Assembly: GCF_900188435.1 (NCBI RefSeq)
Contig: NZ_FYFA01000001.1
Location: 2,108,001-2,172,000, forward strand
Origin: Marinobacter sp. es.048
Lineage (GTDB): Bacteria; Pseudomonadota; Gammaproteobacteria; Pseudomonadales; Oleiphilaceae
Direction of reading: 5' to 3'
DNA: 64,000 nt
This document shows, piece by piece, positions 33,034 to 44,726 of the stretch. Positions within the stretch are counted from its first letter, which is position 1. Each line of letters begins with the position of its first letter. The notes beneath the pieces are model-generated. The model was given only the letters and a program-made list of their open reading frames with translations, had not been told where the DNA came from and did not search any database. A program made the translations under genes and the position numbers.

Positions 33034-33530
33034 GCGTCCTCCAGAACCTCGGCTTTCTCGATAACCACGTCATCGGCAGGCACATCCTGGTGCCCGGCCC
33101 GCATGGTGGTGCGAACGGCGCGAATGGCATTCACTGTGTCCATGCCTTCGACCACCTTGCCGAACACGCAGTAACCCCAGCCTTCGGCGTTTTTGGCGGT
33201 GTGGTCCAGGAAGCCGTTGTTCTCAACGTTGATAAAGAACTGTGCGGTGGCAGAATGCGGGTCCATGGTGCGAGCCATGGCAACGGTTCCCTGCATGTTG
33301 CTCAGGCCGTTATCGGCTTCATTCTGGATGGAATCCCGGGTTTTGCGCGGTGTCATTCCCGGCTCGAAGCCGCCGCCCTGAATCATGAAGTTGCTGATCA
33401 CACGGTGAAAAATCAGGCCATCGTAAAAACCGTCACGAACGTACTGTTCAAAGTTTTTGGCGGTTTCCGGTGCCTTGTCGTAATCCAGTTCCAGCTTGAG
33501 TTCACCGTAGTTGGTTGTCAGCAGAATCAT
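33030..33530 (-). CDS. ppiB: cytoplasmic peptidyl-prolyl isomerase B (cyclophilin)
   Basis: This is a 166-residue cyclophilin without a signal peptide. The active-site stretch [15 protein letters not shown] lies at 41-55, with catalytic Arg43. [13 protein letters not shown] and [15 protein letters not shown] complete the fold. It is first in a two-gene operon with lpxH and diverges from glnS, 138 bases away. Confidence 0.96.
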   Translation of the reverse strand: MILLTTNYGELKLELDYDKAPETAKNFEQYVRDGFYDGLIFHRVISNFMIQGGGFEPGMTPRKTRDSIQNEADNGLSNMQGTVAMARTMDPHSATAQFFINVENNGFLDHTAKNAEGWGYCVFGKVVEGMDTVNAIRAVRTTMRAGHQDVPADDVVIEKAEVLEDA

Positions 33531-33668
33531 CAGGTTTTCCTGTTCAGAATGGTTAGGTACGTTAAAGGCCCCATTGTACTCAAGACTTTCCCGCTATGCA
33601 TGAGTCCGGCAAGGATTTGTGAGTATAATACGCGGTTTAAGATTCACTCCCCTTTTAACAGAGATTGT

Positions 33669-35348
33669 ATGAGCGCCGAGTCGAAGAAAGCCCACAACTT
33701 TATCCAGAGCCTGATCGAAGAAGCCATCGCCAACGGAGAGCATACCGGCAAGGTGGTCACCCGGTTCCCGCCGGAGCCCAACGGCTACCTGCATATTGGT
33801 CATGCCAAATCGATCTGCCTGAACTTTGGCATCGCCGAGACCTTTTCCGGCGACTGTAACCTTCGGTTTGACGACACCAACCCCGAAAAGGAAAACCAGG
33901 AATACATCGATGCCATCAAGCAGGATGTGGAATGGCTCGGCTACGAGTGGGCCGGGGACGTGCGTTACGCTTCTGATTACTTTGACGCCCTTTACGAATT
34001 TGCTGAAGAGCTGATCACCCGGGACAAGGCCTACGTGTGCGCCCTGACGGCTGATGAAATGGCTGAATACCGGGGCAGTCTTAAAGAGCCAGGCAGGAAC
34101 AGTCCCTACCGGGACCGGCCGGTTGAAGAAAGTCTGCAACTGTTCCGGGATATGCGGGACGGCAAGTACCAGAACGGCGAGCTGGTGCTGCGGGCGAAGA
34201 TTGATATGGCCTCGCCGAACATCAACATGCGGGATCCGATCCTTTATCGTATCCGTTACGCCGAACACCATCAGACCGGCAACAAGTGGTGCATCTACCC
34301 GATGTACGACTTCACTCATCCGATTTCCGACGCCATGGAGGGAATCACCCACTCCCTGTGCACGCTGGAATTTGAGGATCACCGGCCGCTGTATGATTGG
34401 GTGCTGGATAACATCTCCGGCCCCTGCCACCCGCGCCAGATCGAGTTTGCGCGGCTGAACCTGAACTACACCATTACCTCGAAGCGTAAGCTCAAGCGCC
34501 TGGTGGATGAGGGTGTTGTTGATGGCTGGAACGATCCGCGTATGCCAACCATCTCCGGCATGCGCCGGCGGGGCTACACGCCGGAATCCATCCGCACTTT
34601 CTGCGACATGATTGGCGTGAACAAGGCCGGTGGTACCGTGGATGTGGGTATGCTGGAGCACGCCATTCGGGAAGACCTCAACACTCGTGCGCCACGGGCC
34701 ATGTGTGTGATGCGCCCGCTGAAAGTCACGCTGACCAATTACCCGGCCGACAAGAGCGAAACGCTAACCCTGCCGGTGCACCCGCAAAATCCGGATATGG
34801 GCGAGCGGGAAGTGCCCTGGACCCAGACTCTGTATATTGATCGGGACGATTTCGAAATGGAGCCGCCGCGCAAATGGAAGCGGCTGGCCCCAGAGCAGGC
34901 GGTACGTCTTCGTGGCGGCTATGTGATGACCTGCCGGGAAGTGATTCGTGACGACAGTGGCAAAATTGTCGAGCTCAAGTGTGAGTATGATCCCAACACC
35001 CTGGGTGTCAATCCCGAGGGCTATAAACCCAACGGCGTGATTCACTGGGTTTCTGCCAGTAACAGCGTGGAGGCAGACATCAATCAGTATGACCGCCTGT
35101 TCAATCACGAATCGCCGGACAGCGACAAGGACGGTGATTTGATGGATCACCTGAATCCGGAATCGCTGGTGATTCTGAGAGGTGCGCGGGTCGAGAAGAG
35201 TCTGGCGTCTCCCCGTGTGGATCTTCCGTATCAGTTTGAGCGGGAAGGCTACTTCTTCTGTGATTCCGCCCTTACCGAGGCCGCCGGCCGACCGGTATTC
35301 AACCGCACGGTAACGCTCAGGGATTCCTGGGGTAAGGGGGGCAAGTGA
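33669..35348 (+). CDS. glnS: glutaminyl-tRNA synthetase
   Basis: This is a class I tRNA synthetase of 559 residues (E. coli 554). The HIGH motif is in [12 protein letters not shown], and the KMSKS equivalent is [10 protein letters not shown], as in bacterial GlnS. The C-terminal anticodon-binding barrels include [12 protein letters not shown] chose the ATG at 33669 since [13 protein letters not shown] aligns with the family start. The last bases overlap cysS by four. Confidence 0.97.
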   Translation: MSAESKKAHNFIQSLIEEAIANGEHTGKVVTRFPPEPNGYLHIGHAKSICLNFGIAETFSGDCNLRFDDTNPEKENQEYIDAIKQDVEWLGYEWAGDVRYASDYFDALYEFAEELITRDKAYVCALTADEMAEYRGSLKEPGRNSPYRDRPVEESLQLFRDMRDGKYQNGELVLRAKIDMASPNINMRDPILYRIRYAEHHQTGNKWCIYPMYDFTHPISDAMEGITHSLCTLEFEDHRPLYDWVLDNISGPCHPRQIEFARLNLNYTITSKRKLKRLVDEGVVDGWNDPRMPTISGMRRRGYTPESIRTFCDMIGVNKAGGTVDVGMLEHAIREDLNTRAPRAMCVMRPLKVTLTNYPADKSETLTLPVHPQNPDMGEREVPWTQTLYIDRDDFEMEPPRKWKRLAPEQAVRLRGGYVMTCREVIRDDSGKIVELKCEYDPNTLGVNPEGYKPNGVIHWVSASNSVEADINQYDRLFNHESPDSDKDGDLMDHLNPESLVILRGARVEKSLASPRVDLPYQFEREGYFFCDSALTEAAGRPVFNRTVTLRDSWGKGGK

Positions 35349-36733
35349 TCCGCATCTACAACACGCTGACCCAGCAGAAGGAAGAGTTTCGGCCAATTGA
35401 GCCGGGCAAGGTCCGGATGTATGTCTGCGGGATGACAGTCTACGACTATTGCCATCTGGGCCATGCCCGGGTGCTGGTGGCCTTTGATGTGATTACCCGT
35501 TACCTGCGCCATCGCGGTTACGAAGTGAACTACGTTCGCAACATCACCGATATTGACGACAAGATCCTGCGCCGTGCGGATGAGAATGGTGAGCCCTATA
35601 ACGAGCTCACTGACCGGATGATCAAGGCCATGCACGAGGACGAAGCCCGCCTGGGCGTGCTGTCCCCGGACGAAGAGCCCCGGGCTACGGCGTATATTGA
35701 CGAAATCATCGCGATGATCCACAAGCTGATTGCCGGCGGACACGCCTACGCGGCGGATAACGGTGATGTTTATTTTGCCGTTGATTCCTTCGATGACTAC
35801 GGCAAGCTCAGCAAGAAAAAGCTGGAGGATCTTCTGGCGGGTGCACGGGTGGATGTCCAGGAAGCCAAGCGCAGCCCGGCCGATTTCGCATTGTGGAAAG
35901 CGGCAAAGGTAGGGGAGGTCAGCTGGCCCTCGCCCTGGGGGGATGGTCGTCCCGGCTGGCACATTGAGTGCTCTGCCATGTCCACCTGCTGCCTCGGCGA
36001 TACCTTCGATATTCACGGTGGTGGTCCGGATCTGCTGTTCCCTCATCATGAAAACGAGATTGCCCAGTCGGAATGTGCCACTGGCCATACCTTCGTGAAC
36101 ACCTGGATGCACGCCGGCGCCATTCGGGTGAACAAGGAAAAGATGTCCAAGTCACTGGGCAACTTCTTCACTATCCGCGAAATCATGGAGAAGTACCCGG
36201 CGGAGGTGGTCCGTTACTTCCTGGTTTCCAGTCACTACCGAAGCCAGGTGGACTACTCCGAGGAAAACCTGGCCGAGGCTGGCCGCACGCTCACCCGGCT
36301 CTACCATGCGTTGAGAGGGGTCGTGCCCGCCAAGGCCGCCGACGTGCCGGAATCCGGGCATGACGAGCGGTTTGTCGAGGCGATGGATGATGACTTCAAC
36401 ACCGCGGGTGCCATTGCTGTCCTGCATGCTGTTGCCAACGAGATCAATCAGCATCGTCGCGATGGTCGTGAAGACGATGCCAAGCACAGTGCGGCGATTC
36501 TGGTGCGACTTGGTGGTGTTCTGGGTCTGCTGCAGCAAGATCCCGAGGCGTTCTTCCAGGCAGACACGGGTGGTGAGCTCAGCGCCGAAGACATTGAGGC
36601 GCTGATCCAGGCCCGGGCTGATGCACGAAAGGCGAAGGACTTTGCCGAGGCGGATCGGATCCGCGACGACCTGCTGGATAAAGGAATTATTCTGGATGAT
36701 TCCCGGGAGGGGACAACCTGGCGCAAAGCCTAA
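35345..36733 (+). CDS. cysS: cysteinyl-tRNA synthetase
   Basis: This is a 462-residue class I synthetase. It has zinc-ligand Cys28 in [18 protein letters not shown] with its HLGH signature, and KMSKS in [13 protein letters not shown]. It starts with GTG inside the glnS stop (GTGA), so the pair is coupled. glnS-cysS pairing is common in pseudomonads and relatives. Confidence 0.97.
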   Translation: MIRIYNTLTQQKEEFRPIEPGKVRMYVCGMTVYDYCHLGHARVLVAFDVITRYLRHRGYEVNYVRNITDIDDKILRRADENGEPYNELTDRMIKAMHEDEARLGVLSPDEEPRATAYIDEIIAMIHKLIAGGHAYAADNGDVYFAVDSFDDYGKLSKKKLEDLLAGARVDVQEAKRSPADFALWKAAKVGEVSWPSPWGDGRPGWHIECSAMSTCCLGDTFDIHGGGPDLLFPHHENEIAQSECATGHTFVNTWMHAGAIRVNKEKMSKSLGNFFTIREIMEKYPAEVVRYFLVSSHYRSQVDYSEENLAEAGRTLTRLYHALRGVVPAKAADVPESGHDERFVEAMDDDFNTAGAIAVLHAVANEINQHRRDGREDDAKHSAAILVRLGGVLGLLQQDPEAFFQADTGGELSAEDIEALIQARADARKAKDFAEADRIRDDLLDKGIILDDSREGTTWRKA

Positions 36734-36751
36734 ATTTCCGGGAATTAGCGG

Positions 36752-36809
36752 TTGGTCAGACCAGTTTTGCGCCTGCAGGCATGATCTTGTAAGGATTTTC
36801 CCTTACAAT
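36752..36809 (+). promoter_or_regulatory. candidate glcB promoter with two operator-like dyads
   Basis: TTGGTCAGACCAG (36752-36764) holds a perfect 11-base dyad TGGTC-A-GACCA, which fits the TGGT-N3-ACCA pattern of FadR-type GntR regulators such as GlcC, PdhR and LldR. TTGTAAGG-N6-CCTTACAA (36787-36808) is a second perfect dyad, which overlaps a possible -10 TACAAT (36804-36809). No GlcC-like regulator gene is in the window, so the binding proteins are unknown. Confidence 0.45.
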
Positions 36810-36883
36810 GCGGCGCTCAAATTAGAATGCCCCCTCAAGAAGAAGGGGGAGTCGGGAAACGTAACCCACTGAGGCAGACAACG

Positions 36884-39064
36884 ATGACAGAACGCGTACA
36901 AGTCGGCGGCATTCAGGTCGCAAAAAATCTGTATGATTTCGTGAACAACGAAGCGATCCCGGGCACCGGCGTCGATGCCGATAAATTCTGGGCAGAATTT
37001 GACAAGATCGTGAACGAGCTGGCGCCACGCAACCGTGAGTTGCTGGCCAAGCGTGATGCTATCCAGGAAAAAATGGACAGCTGGAACCGCGATCACAAGG
37101 GCCAGAAGCTGGACATGGCCGAGTACAAGTCTTTCCTGAAAGACATCGGTTACCTCGTTGACGAGCCTTCCGAGTTCAAGATCTCCACCTCCAATGTCGA
37201 TCCGGAAGTGGCAACCATGGCGGGCCCGCAGTTGGTGGTTCCGATCATGAATGCCCGCTTTGCTCTCAACGCTGCCAACGCGCGCTGGGGTAGCCTGTAT
37301 GATGCCCTTTACGGCACCGACGCGATTTCCGAGGACGACGGCGCGGAAAAAGGTCGTGGCTACAACCCGGTGCGCGGTGCCAAAGTTATCGAATGGGCTC
37401 GCAACCTCCTGGACAGCTCGGCACCGTTGGCCTCTGGCAGCCACAAGGATGCAGCCAAGTACCTGGTTGGCGGTGGCAAGCTGGTCGTCAAGCTGCAGAA
37501 CGGTGAGTCCACCGGCCTGAAAGACGAAGCCGGCTTTGTTGGCTACACCGGTGCCGCTGATGCGCCCACCGGCGTGCTGTTGGTCAAGAACGGCATGCAC
37601 TTCGAGATCCAGATTGACGCCAGCCACCCGATCGGCAAAGACGACGGTGCCAACGTTAAAGACGTGCTGATGGAGTCTGCACTGACCACCATCATGGACT
37701 GCGAAGACTCGGTAGCTGCCGTAGACGCTGACGACAAGGCACTGGCTTACCGCAACTGGCTGGGCCTGATGAAGGGCGATCTGCAGGAAACCTTCGAAAA
37801 AGGTGGCGAGCAACTGACCCGCAAGATGAACGCTGACCGAACGTATACGGCAGCAGACGGCAGCGAGCTCAGCCTGAAAGGCCGCAGCCTGATGTTTATC
37901 CGTAACGTCGGCCACCTGATGACGAACCCGGCCATCCTGCTGAACGACGGCAACGAAGTTCCGGAAGGTCTGATGGACGGTCTGATCACGTCGTTGATCG
38001 CCATTCACGACATGAAGGGTGCGGGCAGCTTCCAGAACAGCACCAAAGGCTCCATGTACATCGTGAAGCCGAAGATGCACGGACCGGAAGAGGTGGCGTT
38101 CACCAACGAATTCTTCGGTCGTGTGGAAGATGCGCTTGGTCTGCCACGCTTTACCTTGAAAGTCGGCATCATGGATGAGGAGCGTCGTACCACCGTTAAC
38201 CTCAAGGCCTGTATCCACGCCGCGAAAGAGCGGGCTGTGTTTATTAACACCGGTTTCCTGGATCGCACCGGCGACGAGATCCACACCTCCATGGAGCTGG
38301 GTCCGTTTATCCGCAAAGGCGCGATGAAGCAGGCGACCTGGATCAATGCCTACGAGCAGTGGAACGTGGACATCGGTCTGGAAACCGGTTTCCGTGGCGT
38401 TGCCCAGATCGGCAAGGGTATGTGGGCCATGCCTGACCTGATGGCCGGCATGCTGGAAGCGAAAATCGGCCATCCGAAGGCTGGCGCCAACACTGCATGG
38501 GTTCCTTCTCCTACAGCTGCCACGCTGCATGCCACTCACTACCATCAGGTGAGCGTGGCTGACGTACAGAAGCAGCTGGAAAGCCGCACCCGTGCTGCGC
38601 TGGAAGACATCCTGACAGTGCCGGTGATGGATGATCCGGCTTCGTTGGGCGCCGAAGAGATCCAGCAGGAGCTGGACAACAACGCCCAGGGTATCCTCGG
38701 TTATGTTGTGCGCTGGATCGACCAGGGTGTTGGCTGCTCCAAGGTGCCGGACATTAACGATGTTGGCCTTATGGAGGACCGTGCAACCCTGCGTATCGCG
38801 TCACAGCTGCTGGCCAACTGGCTGCACCACGGTATCTGCTCCGAAGAGCAGATCATGGAAACCATGAAGCGCATGGCTGCGGTGGTCGACAAGCAGAACG
38901 CCGGTGATTCGGCGTATCGCCCCATGGCCGGGAACTTCGATGACAGTGTCGCCTTCCAGGCAGCGCTGAATCTGGTCCTCAAGGGTCGTGAGCAGCCGAA
39001 CGGCTACACCGAGCCGCTTCTGCACGCGTACCGTCTGAAGGCGAAAGCCAAGTACGGGCAGTAA
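36884..39064 (+). CDS. glcB: malate synthase G
   Basis: GlcB condenses glyoxylate with acetyl-CoA to give malate, in glycolate use and the glyoxylate cycle. The 726-residue single-chain protein matches E. coli GlcB (723). Landmarks are [17 protein letters not shown] in the barrel, [13 protein letters not shown] and the C-terminal [19 protein letters not shown] chose the ATG at 36884 ([13 protein letters not shown]), which follows the family start; the upstream in-frame residues lie in the leader. It is monocistronic with its own terminator. Confidence 0.97.
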   Translation: MTERVQVGGIQVAKNLYDFVNNEAIPGTGVDADKFWAEFDKIVNELAPRNRELLAKRDAIQEKMDSWNRDHKGQKLDMAEYKSFLKDIGYLVDEPSEFKISTSNVDPEVATMAGPQLVVPIMNARFALNAANARWGSLYDALYGTDAISEDDGAEKGRGYNPVRGAKVIEWARNLLDSSAPLASGSHKDAAKYLVGGGKLVVKLQNGESTGLKDEAGFVGYTGAADAPTGVLLVKNGMHFEIQIDASHPIGKDDGANVKDVLMESALTTIMDCEDSVAAVDADDKALAYRNWLGLMKGDLQETFEKGGEQLTRKMNADRTYTAADGSELSLKGRSLMFIRNVGHLMTNPAILLNDGNEVPEGLMDGLITSLIAIHDMKGAGSFQNSTKGSMYIVKPKMHGPEEVAFTNEFFGRVEDALGLPRFTLKVGIMDEERRTTVNLKACIHAAKERAVFINTGFLDRTGDEIHTSMELGPFIRKGAMKQATWINAYEQWNVDIGLETGFRGVAQIGKGMWAMPDLMAGMLEAKIGHPKAGANTAWVPSPTAATLHATHYHQVSVADVQKQLESRTRAALEDILTVPVMDDPASLGAEEIQQELDNNAQGILGYVVRWIDQGVGCSKVPDINDVGLMEDRATLRIASQLLANWLHHGICSEEQIMETMKRMAAVVDKQNAGDSAYRPMAGNFDDSVAFQAALNLVLKGREQPNGYTEPLLHAYRLKAKAKYGQ

Positions 39065-39075
39065 GCCCGGCCCAT

Positions 39076-39104
39076 AAAAAACCCCGCTTCGGCGGGGTTT
39101 TTTT
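39076..39104 (+). terminator. terminator after glcB
   Basis: ACCCCGC, tetraloop TTCG, GCGGGGT, with an A-run before and a T-run after; a strong intrinsic terminator. Confidence 0.92.
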
Positions 39105-39111
39105 ATGGTTT

Positions 39112-39143
39112 GTCGGATTACGGCTTCGCCTAATTCGACCTAC
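39112..39143. repeat. REP-like palindromic repeat, copy 1
   Basis: This is a 32-base unit of the form GTCGGATTA...TAATTCGACCTAC, itself an imperfect hairpin (GGATTACGGC against GCCTAATTC). It is inverted relative to copy 2, so the two can pair into a long hairpin. Confidence 0.75.
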
Positions 39144-39163
39144 CTGAAAACCTACACTCGTTT

Positions 39164-39195
39164 GTAGGTTGGATTAGGCAAAGCCGTAATCCAAC
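39164..39195. repeat. REP-like palindromic repeat, copy 2 (inverted)
   Basis: GTAGGTTGGATTAG...GTAATCCAAC is the reverse complement of copy 1 apart from a few changes (TCG to CCA type). Confidence 0.75.
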
Positions 39196-39233
39196 ACGGG
39201 TCGGGTCCAGTCTCTGTGCAGTACTTCGGATTA

Positions 39234-39265
39234 GTAGGTTGGATTAGCAGAAGTCGTAATCCAGC
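39234..39265. repeat. REP-like palindromic repeat, copy 3
   Basis: GTAGGTTGGATTAG...GTAATCCAGC is in direct orientation with copy 2 and about 70 bases further on. It ends 12 bases before the folD stop. Confidence 0.72.
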
Positions 39266-39277
39266 ACCGGGGCGAAC

Positions 39278-40135
39278 TCAGTCCTTGTGTAGTACGTCAG
39301 CGGCGTACAGGGTATTCTGCAGCAGGGTCGCGATGGTCATCGGCCCCACGCCGCCAGGAACTGGCGTGATGTAGGCCGCGCGTTCAGAAGCGGCTGCGAA
39401 ATCCACATCGCCATGCAGCTTCCCGTCGTCCATACGGTTGATGCCCACATCAATCACGGTTGCCCCTGGTTTTACCCAGTCGCCCTTGATCAGGCCCGGT
39501 TTGCCGACAGCAGCAACCAGGATGTCCGCTTCCCGGACAAACTTCTCCAGATCCGGCGTGAAGCGATGACACACGGTCGTGGTGGCCCCCTTCAATAGCA
39601 GTTCCATACTCATGGGGCGGCCGACAATGTTGGAAGCGCCTACAATCACGGCGTGCTGGCCTTTGTAGGGAGTCGCTATGCTGTCCAGCAGGGTGATAAT
39701 GCCAGCGGGTGTGCAGGGGCGCAGGGTGGGTTTGCGCTGCATCAGGCGGCCGATGTTATAGGGGTGGAAGCCGTCGACGTCCTTGTCCGGGCGGATTTTG
39801 ACCAGAATCGGATCTGCGTCCAGATGAGCGGGCAGTGGAAGCTGTACCAGGATTCCGTCCACGGTCGGGTTTTCATTCAGTTCGTCAATCAGCGCTTCCA
39901 GGGCTTCCTGGGAGGTGTCCTCCGGCAGATCGTAAGAGAGAGAGAGGATTCCTGCCTGGTCGCAGGCCTTGCGTTTGTTGCCTACATACAGGTGGGACGC
40001 GGGATCGTTGCCGACCAGTACTACAGCTAGTCCGGGAGCGCGCAATCCTTGTTGTGTTCGTGCTTCTACCCCGGCGGCGACCTGCTGTCTTACTTCGGCG
40101 GCAATTTCTTTTCCGTTGATCAGTTTGGCGGTCAT
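39278..40135 (-). CDS. folD: bifunctional methylenetetrahydrofolate dehydrogenase/cyclohydrolase
   Basis: FolD interconverts 5,10-methylene- and 10-formyl-tetrahydrofolate in one-carbon metabolism. From the ATG at 40135 it has 285 residues (E. coli 288). The folate-site signature [13 protein letters not shown] carries the catalytic Lys, and [25 protein letters not shown] (dinucleotide binding) and [12 protein letters not shown] are all present. The longer open frame to 40207 has no family support. It is convergent with glcB, with the REP-like repeats between. Confidence 0.96.
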   Translation of the reverse strand: MTAKLINGKEIAAEVRQQVAAGVEARTQQGLRAPGLAVVLVGNDPASHLYVGNKRKACDQAGILSLSYDLPEDTSQEALEALIDELNENPTVDGILVQLPLPAHLDADPILVKIRPDKDVDGFHPYNIGRLMQRKPTLRPCTPAGIITLLDSIATPYKGQHAVIVGASNIVGRPMSMELLLKGATTTVCHRFTPDLEKFVREADILVAAVGKPGLIKGDWVKPGATVIDVGINRMDDGKLHGDVDFAAASERAAYITPVPGGVGPMTIATLLQNTLYAADVLHKD

Positions 40136-40300
40136 GTCTCGTCTTGTCGGTTGGGCGTCGGTAAATTGAAGGTTGTGCATTGTCTCATGCTTCCATCGGA
40201 ACTCCAATTGGACGGTTGATTGGGCGGGATGCGCCGGAGCTTTCGTGAGGGCGCTTTGTTACTGAAAAGGCTCTTGTTTCAGGGAATTTGGAAATACGTG

Positions 40301-40329
40301 TTGACGGGACCCTCCGCCGCCGGTAATAT
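40301..40329 (+). promoter_or_regulatory. promoter of the tRNA operon with GC-rich discriminator
   Basis: TTGACG (40301-40306) and TAATAT (40324-40329) are 17 bases apart. GCGCGCC follows the -10 directly, the GC-rich discriminator typical of stable-RNA promoters under stringent control. tRNA-Pro begins 41 bases after the -10. Confidence 0.8.
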
Positions 40330-40369
40330 GCGCGCCAACTTTGCTGAGGCACTTGTTGTTCAGTTCAGA

Positions 40370-40446
40370 CGGGGTATAGCGCAGTCTGGTAGCGCGCCTG
40401 CTTTGGGAGCAGGATGTCGGGAGTTCGAATCTCTCTACCCCGACCA
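40370..40446 (+). tRNA. tRNA-Pro (TGG)
   Basis: This is a 77-base cloverleaf with encoded CCA. Acceptor CGGGGTA, anticodon loop TTTGGGA with TGG at 40404-40406, and T-loop TTCGAAT. It is first of four tRNAs in one operon. Confidence 0.96.
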
Positions 40447-40479
40447 AATTTCTGAATGTTCAGGTGGGCGAACGGTTAT

Positions 40480-40556
40480 GCGCCCGTAGCTCAGCTGGAT
40501 AGAGCACCCGCCTTCTAAGCGGGTGGTCGCAGGTTCGAGTCCTGCCGGGCGCGCCA
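40480..40556 (+). tRNA. tRNA-Arg (TCT)
   Basis: Acceptor GCGCCCG pairs with CGGGCGC, followed by G and encoded CCA. The anticodon loop CTTCTAA between CCCGC and GCGGG gives TCT. 77 bases. Confidence 0.96.
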
Positions 40557-40631
40557 TCAAGTCGTTGGCTTGGTCCGCGCCGGAGCGACCGTAACCAGCA
40601 AAGTTGAAAAGTAAAGGCATGTCCCGATGTG

Positions 40632-40707
40632 GTGGACGTAGCTCAGTTGGTAGAGCTCAGGATTGTGACTCCTGCGGTCGAGGGTTCGATCCCCTTCGTC
40701 CACCCCA
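40632..40707 (+). tRNA. tRNA-His (GTG)
   Basis: Acceptor GTGGACG pairs with CGTCCAC; the base before (G40631) can serve as the extra G-1 opposite C40704, as in all bacterial tRNA-His. The anticodon loop TTGTGAC gives GTG. CCA is encoded. Confidence 0.96.
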
Positions 40708-40783
40708 CTTTTCTTTCTGTTTTTCCGCGTTTGATGAATCGCTTGATGGCAGCCCTGTCATCGCTCATTCTTCATTCTGTTGT

Positions 40784-40868
40784 GCGCGAGTGGCGGAACT
40801 GGTAGACGCGCTGGATTTAGGTTCCAGTGGGGCAACCCGTGAGAGTTCGAGTCTCTCCTCGCGCACCA
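40784..40868 (+). tRNA. tRNA-Leu (TAG)
   Basis: This is an 85-base class II tRNA with a long variable arm (GGGGCAACCC region). Acceptor GCGCGAG pairs with CTCGCGC, and the anticodon loop TTTAGGT gives TAG. CCA is encoded. It is last in the cluster, 224 bases before tig. Confidence 0.96.
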
Positions 40869-41092
40869 CCCCCTTTCTTTTTTCTGTTTCGTCCCCATCT
40901 CTTGTTCCAAAGAATTTTCACGCCGTGTTTCCGCGGGATATCAAACTGCGTAGCAGGGTGATTCTCTCGGCGGTGCAAAGCATGATAAACTACCGGCTTT
41001 TAATTTTCGGTCCTTTTGCGGGAATTTCCCCGGAACTGGATTTTTAGTTTTAATTTCATTCACATACCGAACCTGTAATTTGAGGATCTTCC

Positions 41093-42397
41093 ATGCAAGT
41101 GTCTGTTGAAACGACCTCCAACATCGAGCGTCGCATGACGATTGGTGTGCCCGCCCAGGAAATCGACCAGGCGGTTCAGAAACGCCTGCAGGAAACCGCG
41201 CGTACCGTGCGCCTGAACGGTTTCCGTCCGGGTAAGGTGCCCATGAGCGTCGTCAAGCGTCGTTTCGGTGACAGCGTCCGCCAGGAAATCGTTGGCGAGG
41301 TTATGCGCGACAACTACATCAAGGCACTGCAGGAACAGGATATCAACCCGGCAGGTTGGCCGAAGTTCGAGCCGAAGACCATGGAAGAGGGCAAGGACCT
41401 GGAATTCGTTGCCATTTTCGAAGTGTTGCCGGAAATCGAACTGGGCGATCTGAGCAAGATTTCAGTCGAGAAGCTGACCTCCGAGATCACCGACAAAGAT
41501 GTCGATAACATGATCGACAACCTGCGTCGTCAGCAGGCCACCATGAAAGAGGTCAAGCGCAAGTCCAAGAACAAGGACGTGCTGACTATTGACTTCAAGG
41601 GCTTCATCGACGGTGAAGAGTTTGAGGGTGGAGCCGCTGAAGGTCACCGTCTGACCCTGGGTTCCGATCAGATGATTCCTGGCTTCGAGAAGGCCATTGT
41701 TGGTGGTAAGGCCGGCGAAGATATGGAGATCGAGGTTACTTTCCCGGAGGATTACCACAACGAGGATCTGGCGGGTAAGCCGGCGAAGTTTGAAATCAAG
41801 ATTCACAAGGTCGAAGAGCCGCAGTTGCCGGAACTCGACACCGAATTCTTCAAGAAGTTCGGTATCGATGCCGAAGATGAAGCGACCTTCCGTGAAGAAG
41901 TTAAAAAGAACATGGAGCGCGAGCTCAAGCAGGCGGTCGCCAACAAGGTCAAGAACGACGTTGTTGACGGACTGTTGGAAACCACTGAGCTGGATATTCC
42001 GGCTGCTCTGGTTGACCAGGAAATCGATCGTCTCCGTCAGGACGCCGTTCAGCGGTTCGGCGGCCAGGTTGATTTCCAGCAGCTGCCGAAGGAAATTTTT
42101 CAGGAGCAGGCTGAGCGCCGCGTGAAGACCGGCCTGCTGTTCCAGGAAGTGGTCAAGAAGAACGACCTGAAAGCCGCCCCGGCGAAGGTAGACGAAAAGA
42201 TCCAGGAGATCGCGTCTACGTATGAACAGCCTGAGGAAGTTGTTGCACACTTCAACAGCAATCCCGAGCAGAAGTCCCAGATTGAGTCTTCAGTTCTGGA
42301 AGATGCAGTTGTTGACCATGTGCTGGAGCAGGCCGAGGTCAAAGAGAAAAAGGTCAAGTACGAAGAGGCCGTTCAGGCCGGTCAGCCCCAGCGCTGA
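41093..42397 (+). CDS. tig: trigger factor
   Basis: This is the ribosome-associated chaperone and prolyl isomerase, 434 residues (E. coli 432). The ribosome-binding signature is GFRPGKVPMSVVKRRFG (about 44-60), followed by the FKBP-type domain (DFKGFIDGEEFEGG) and the helical C-terminal chaperone region. GAGGATC lies before the ATG. It is followed by a terminator and then clpP, clpX and lon, the usual proteostasis block. Confidence 0.97.
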   Translation: MQVSVETTSNIERRMTIGVPAQEIDQAVQKRLQETARTVRLNGFRPGKVPMSVVKRRFGDSVRQEIVGEVMRDNYIKALQEQDINPAGWPKFEPKTMEEGKDLEFVAIFEVLPEIELGDLSKISVEKLTSEITDKDVDNMIDNLRRQQATMKEVKRKSKNKDVLTIDFKGFIDGEEFEGGAAEGHRLTLGSDQMIPGFEKAIVGGKAGEDMEIEVTFPEDYHNEDLAGKPAKFEIKIHKVEEPQLPELDTEFFKKFGIDAEDEATFREEVKKNMERELKQAVANKVKNDVVDGLLETTELDIPAALVDQEIDRLRQDAVQRFGGQVDFQQLPKEIFQEQAERRVKTGLLFQEVVKKNDLKAAPAKVDEKIQEIASTYEQPEEVVAHFNSNPEQKSQIESSVLEDAVVDHVLEQAEVKEKKVKYEEAVQAGQPQR

Positions 42398-42445
42398 TTT
42401 TGCCCGGGATCGGAGTAGAAGCCGGTCCCGAAGGCCGACCCCGAG

Positions 42446-42470
42446 AACAGCCGGCATGCCCGGCTGTTTT
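42446..42470 (+). terminator. terminator after tig
   Basis: AACAGCCGG, loop CATGC, CCGGCTGTT followed by TT. It may be leaky, since clpP lies only 100 bases on. Confidence 0.78.
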
Positions 42471-42569
42471 CATCTGCGGCCGCTGCTGGCAAAGTATGGA
42501 GTGCAACACTATTGAAACTGCCGTGGCGCGAGTCCACGACCCATTGTCCATAAGGAGTTCAGGCGCATC

Positions 42570-43205
42570 ATGACGCAGAAACCAATCGATGGTCCCGCAA
42601 TGGTTACCAATTCCGGACTGGTACCGATTGTTATCGAGCAGACAGCTCGCGGCGAGCGGTCGTTCGACATTTATTCCCGTCTGCTCAAAGAGCGGGTTAT
42701 CTTCATGGTCGGTCCGGTCGAGGATCACATGGCGAACCTGATCGTTGCCCAGCTCCTGTTCCTTGAGTCTGAAAACCCGGACAAGGATATCCACCTCTAC
42801 ATCAACAGCCCGGGCGGCTCGGTAACTGCAGGCATGTCCATCTACGACACCATGCAGTTTATAAAGCCGGACGTTGCGACCTTGTGTGTAGGCCAGGCGG
42901 CCAGCATGGGTGCGTTCCTGCTCGCCGGTGGTGCTGCCGGAAAGCGGGCCTGTCTGCCCAACTCCCGCGTAATGATTCACCAGCCGCTGGGTGGCTATCA
43001 GGGGCAGGCGACGGATATCGAGATTCATACCCGTGAAATCCTGAAGATCCGGCATACGCTCAATTCCATCCTCGCCTACCACACCGGTCAGGATCTGGAG
43101 ACGATCGCCAAGGATACCGACCGTGACAACTTCATGGATCCGGGCCAGGCGAAAGAGTATGGGCTGATTGATTCAATACTTGATAAGCGCGTACCGAATA
43201 AATAA
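42570..43205 (+). CDS. clpP: ATP-dependent Clp protease proteolytic subunit
   Basis: This is the 211-residue serine peptidase that forms the tetradecameric barrel. The catalytic triad is Ser112 (GQAASMGAF), His137 (MIHQPLGG) and Asp186 (DRDNFMD). [14 protein letters not shown] shapes the oxyanion region. The first 14 or so residues are the propeptide. AAGGAG lies upstream. clpX follows after 76 bases. Confidence 0.98.
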   Translation: MTQKPIDGPAMVTNSGLVPIVIEQTARGERSFDIYSRLLKERVIFMVGPVEDHMANLIVAQLLFLESENPDKDIHLYINSPGGSVTAGMSIYDTMQFIKPDVATLCVGQAASMGAFLLAGGAAGKRACLPNSRVMIHQPLGGYQGQATDIEIHTREILKIRHTLNSILAYHTGQDLETIAKDTDRDNFMDPGQAKEYGLIDSILDKRVPNK

Positions 43206-43281
43206 TACTGGAAGTAATCGCATCATACTTGGCCGGCGTATCAGGCAGTGACGCCGGCAAAACGAGATCAGAGGTATTTCA

Positions 43282-44565
<1,284 letters not shown>

Positions 44566-44587
44566 GGGCTGCTCAGTGGTTCAAATG

Positions 44588-44611
44588 AAAAGGGGCGGTG
44601 ACGCCCCTTTT
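44588..44611 (+). terminator. terminator after clpX
   Basis: AAAAGGGGCG, loop GTGA, CGCCCCTTTT; a perfect ten-base-pair stem ending in a T-run. Confidence 0.9.
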
Positions 44612-44659
44612 CGCGTTTTGTATCCCGATATTCCTGCCCTGTTTCGTTTGGTAAAAATA

Positions 44660-44684
44660 TTGCAATTTTTGCGGGCGCCCCAAT
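44660..44684 (+). promoter_or_regulatory. possible heat-shock (sigma-32) promoter of lon
   Basis: TTGCAAT (44660-44666) and CCCCAAT (44678-44684) resemble the -35 and -10 of sigma-32 promoters (CTTGAAA and CCCCAT-T), 11 bases apart. The -10 is good and the -35 poor. lon is a classic heat-shock gene. Confidence 0.3.
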
Positions 44685-44726
44685 GAAGGGTGATATGCTG
44701 AAGTAAATACCGTCAGAGGATTCCCA

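Noticed and set aside
36803..38545. Antisense open frame of 580 codons across glcB
   Set aside because: glcB on the other strand is certain. The frame is a by-product of high G+C at third codon positions and its translation matches no family I know.
39112..39265. CRISPR array
   Set aside because: Only three units, in mixed orientation, with unequal spacing and no cas genes; a REP-like cluster explains them.
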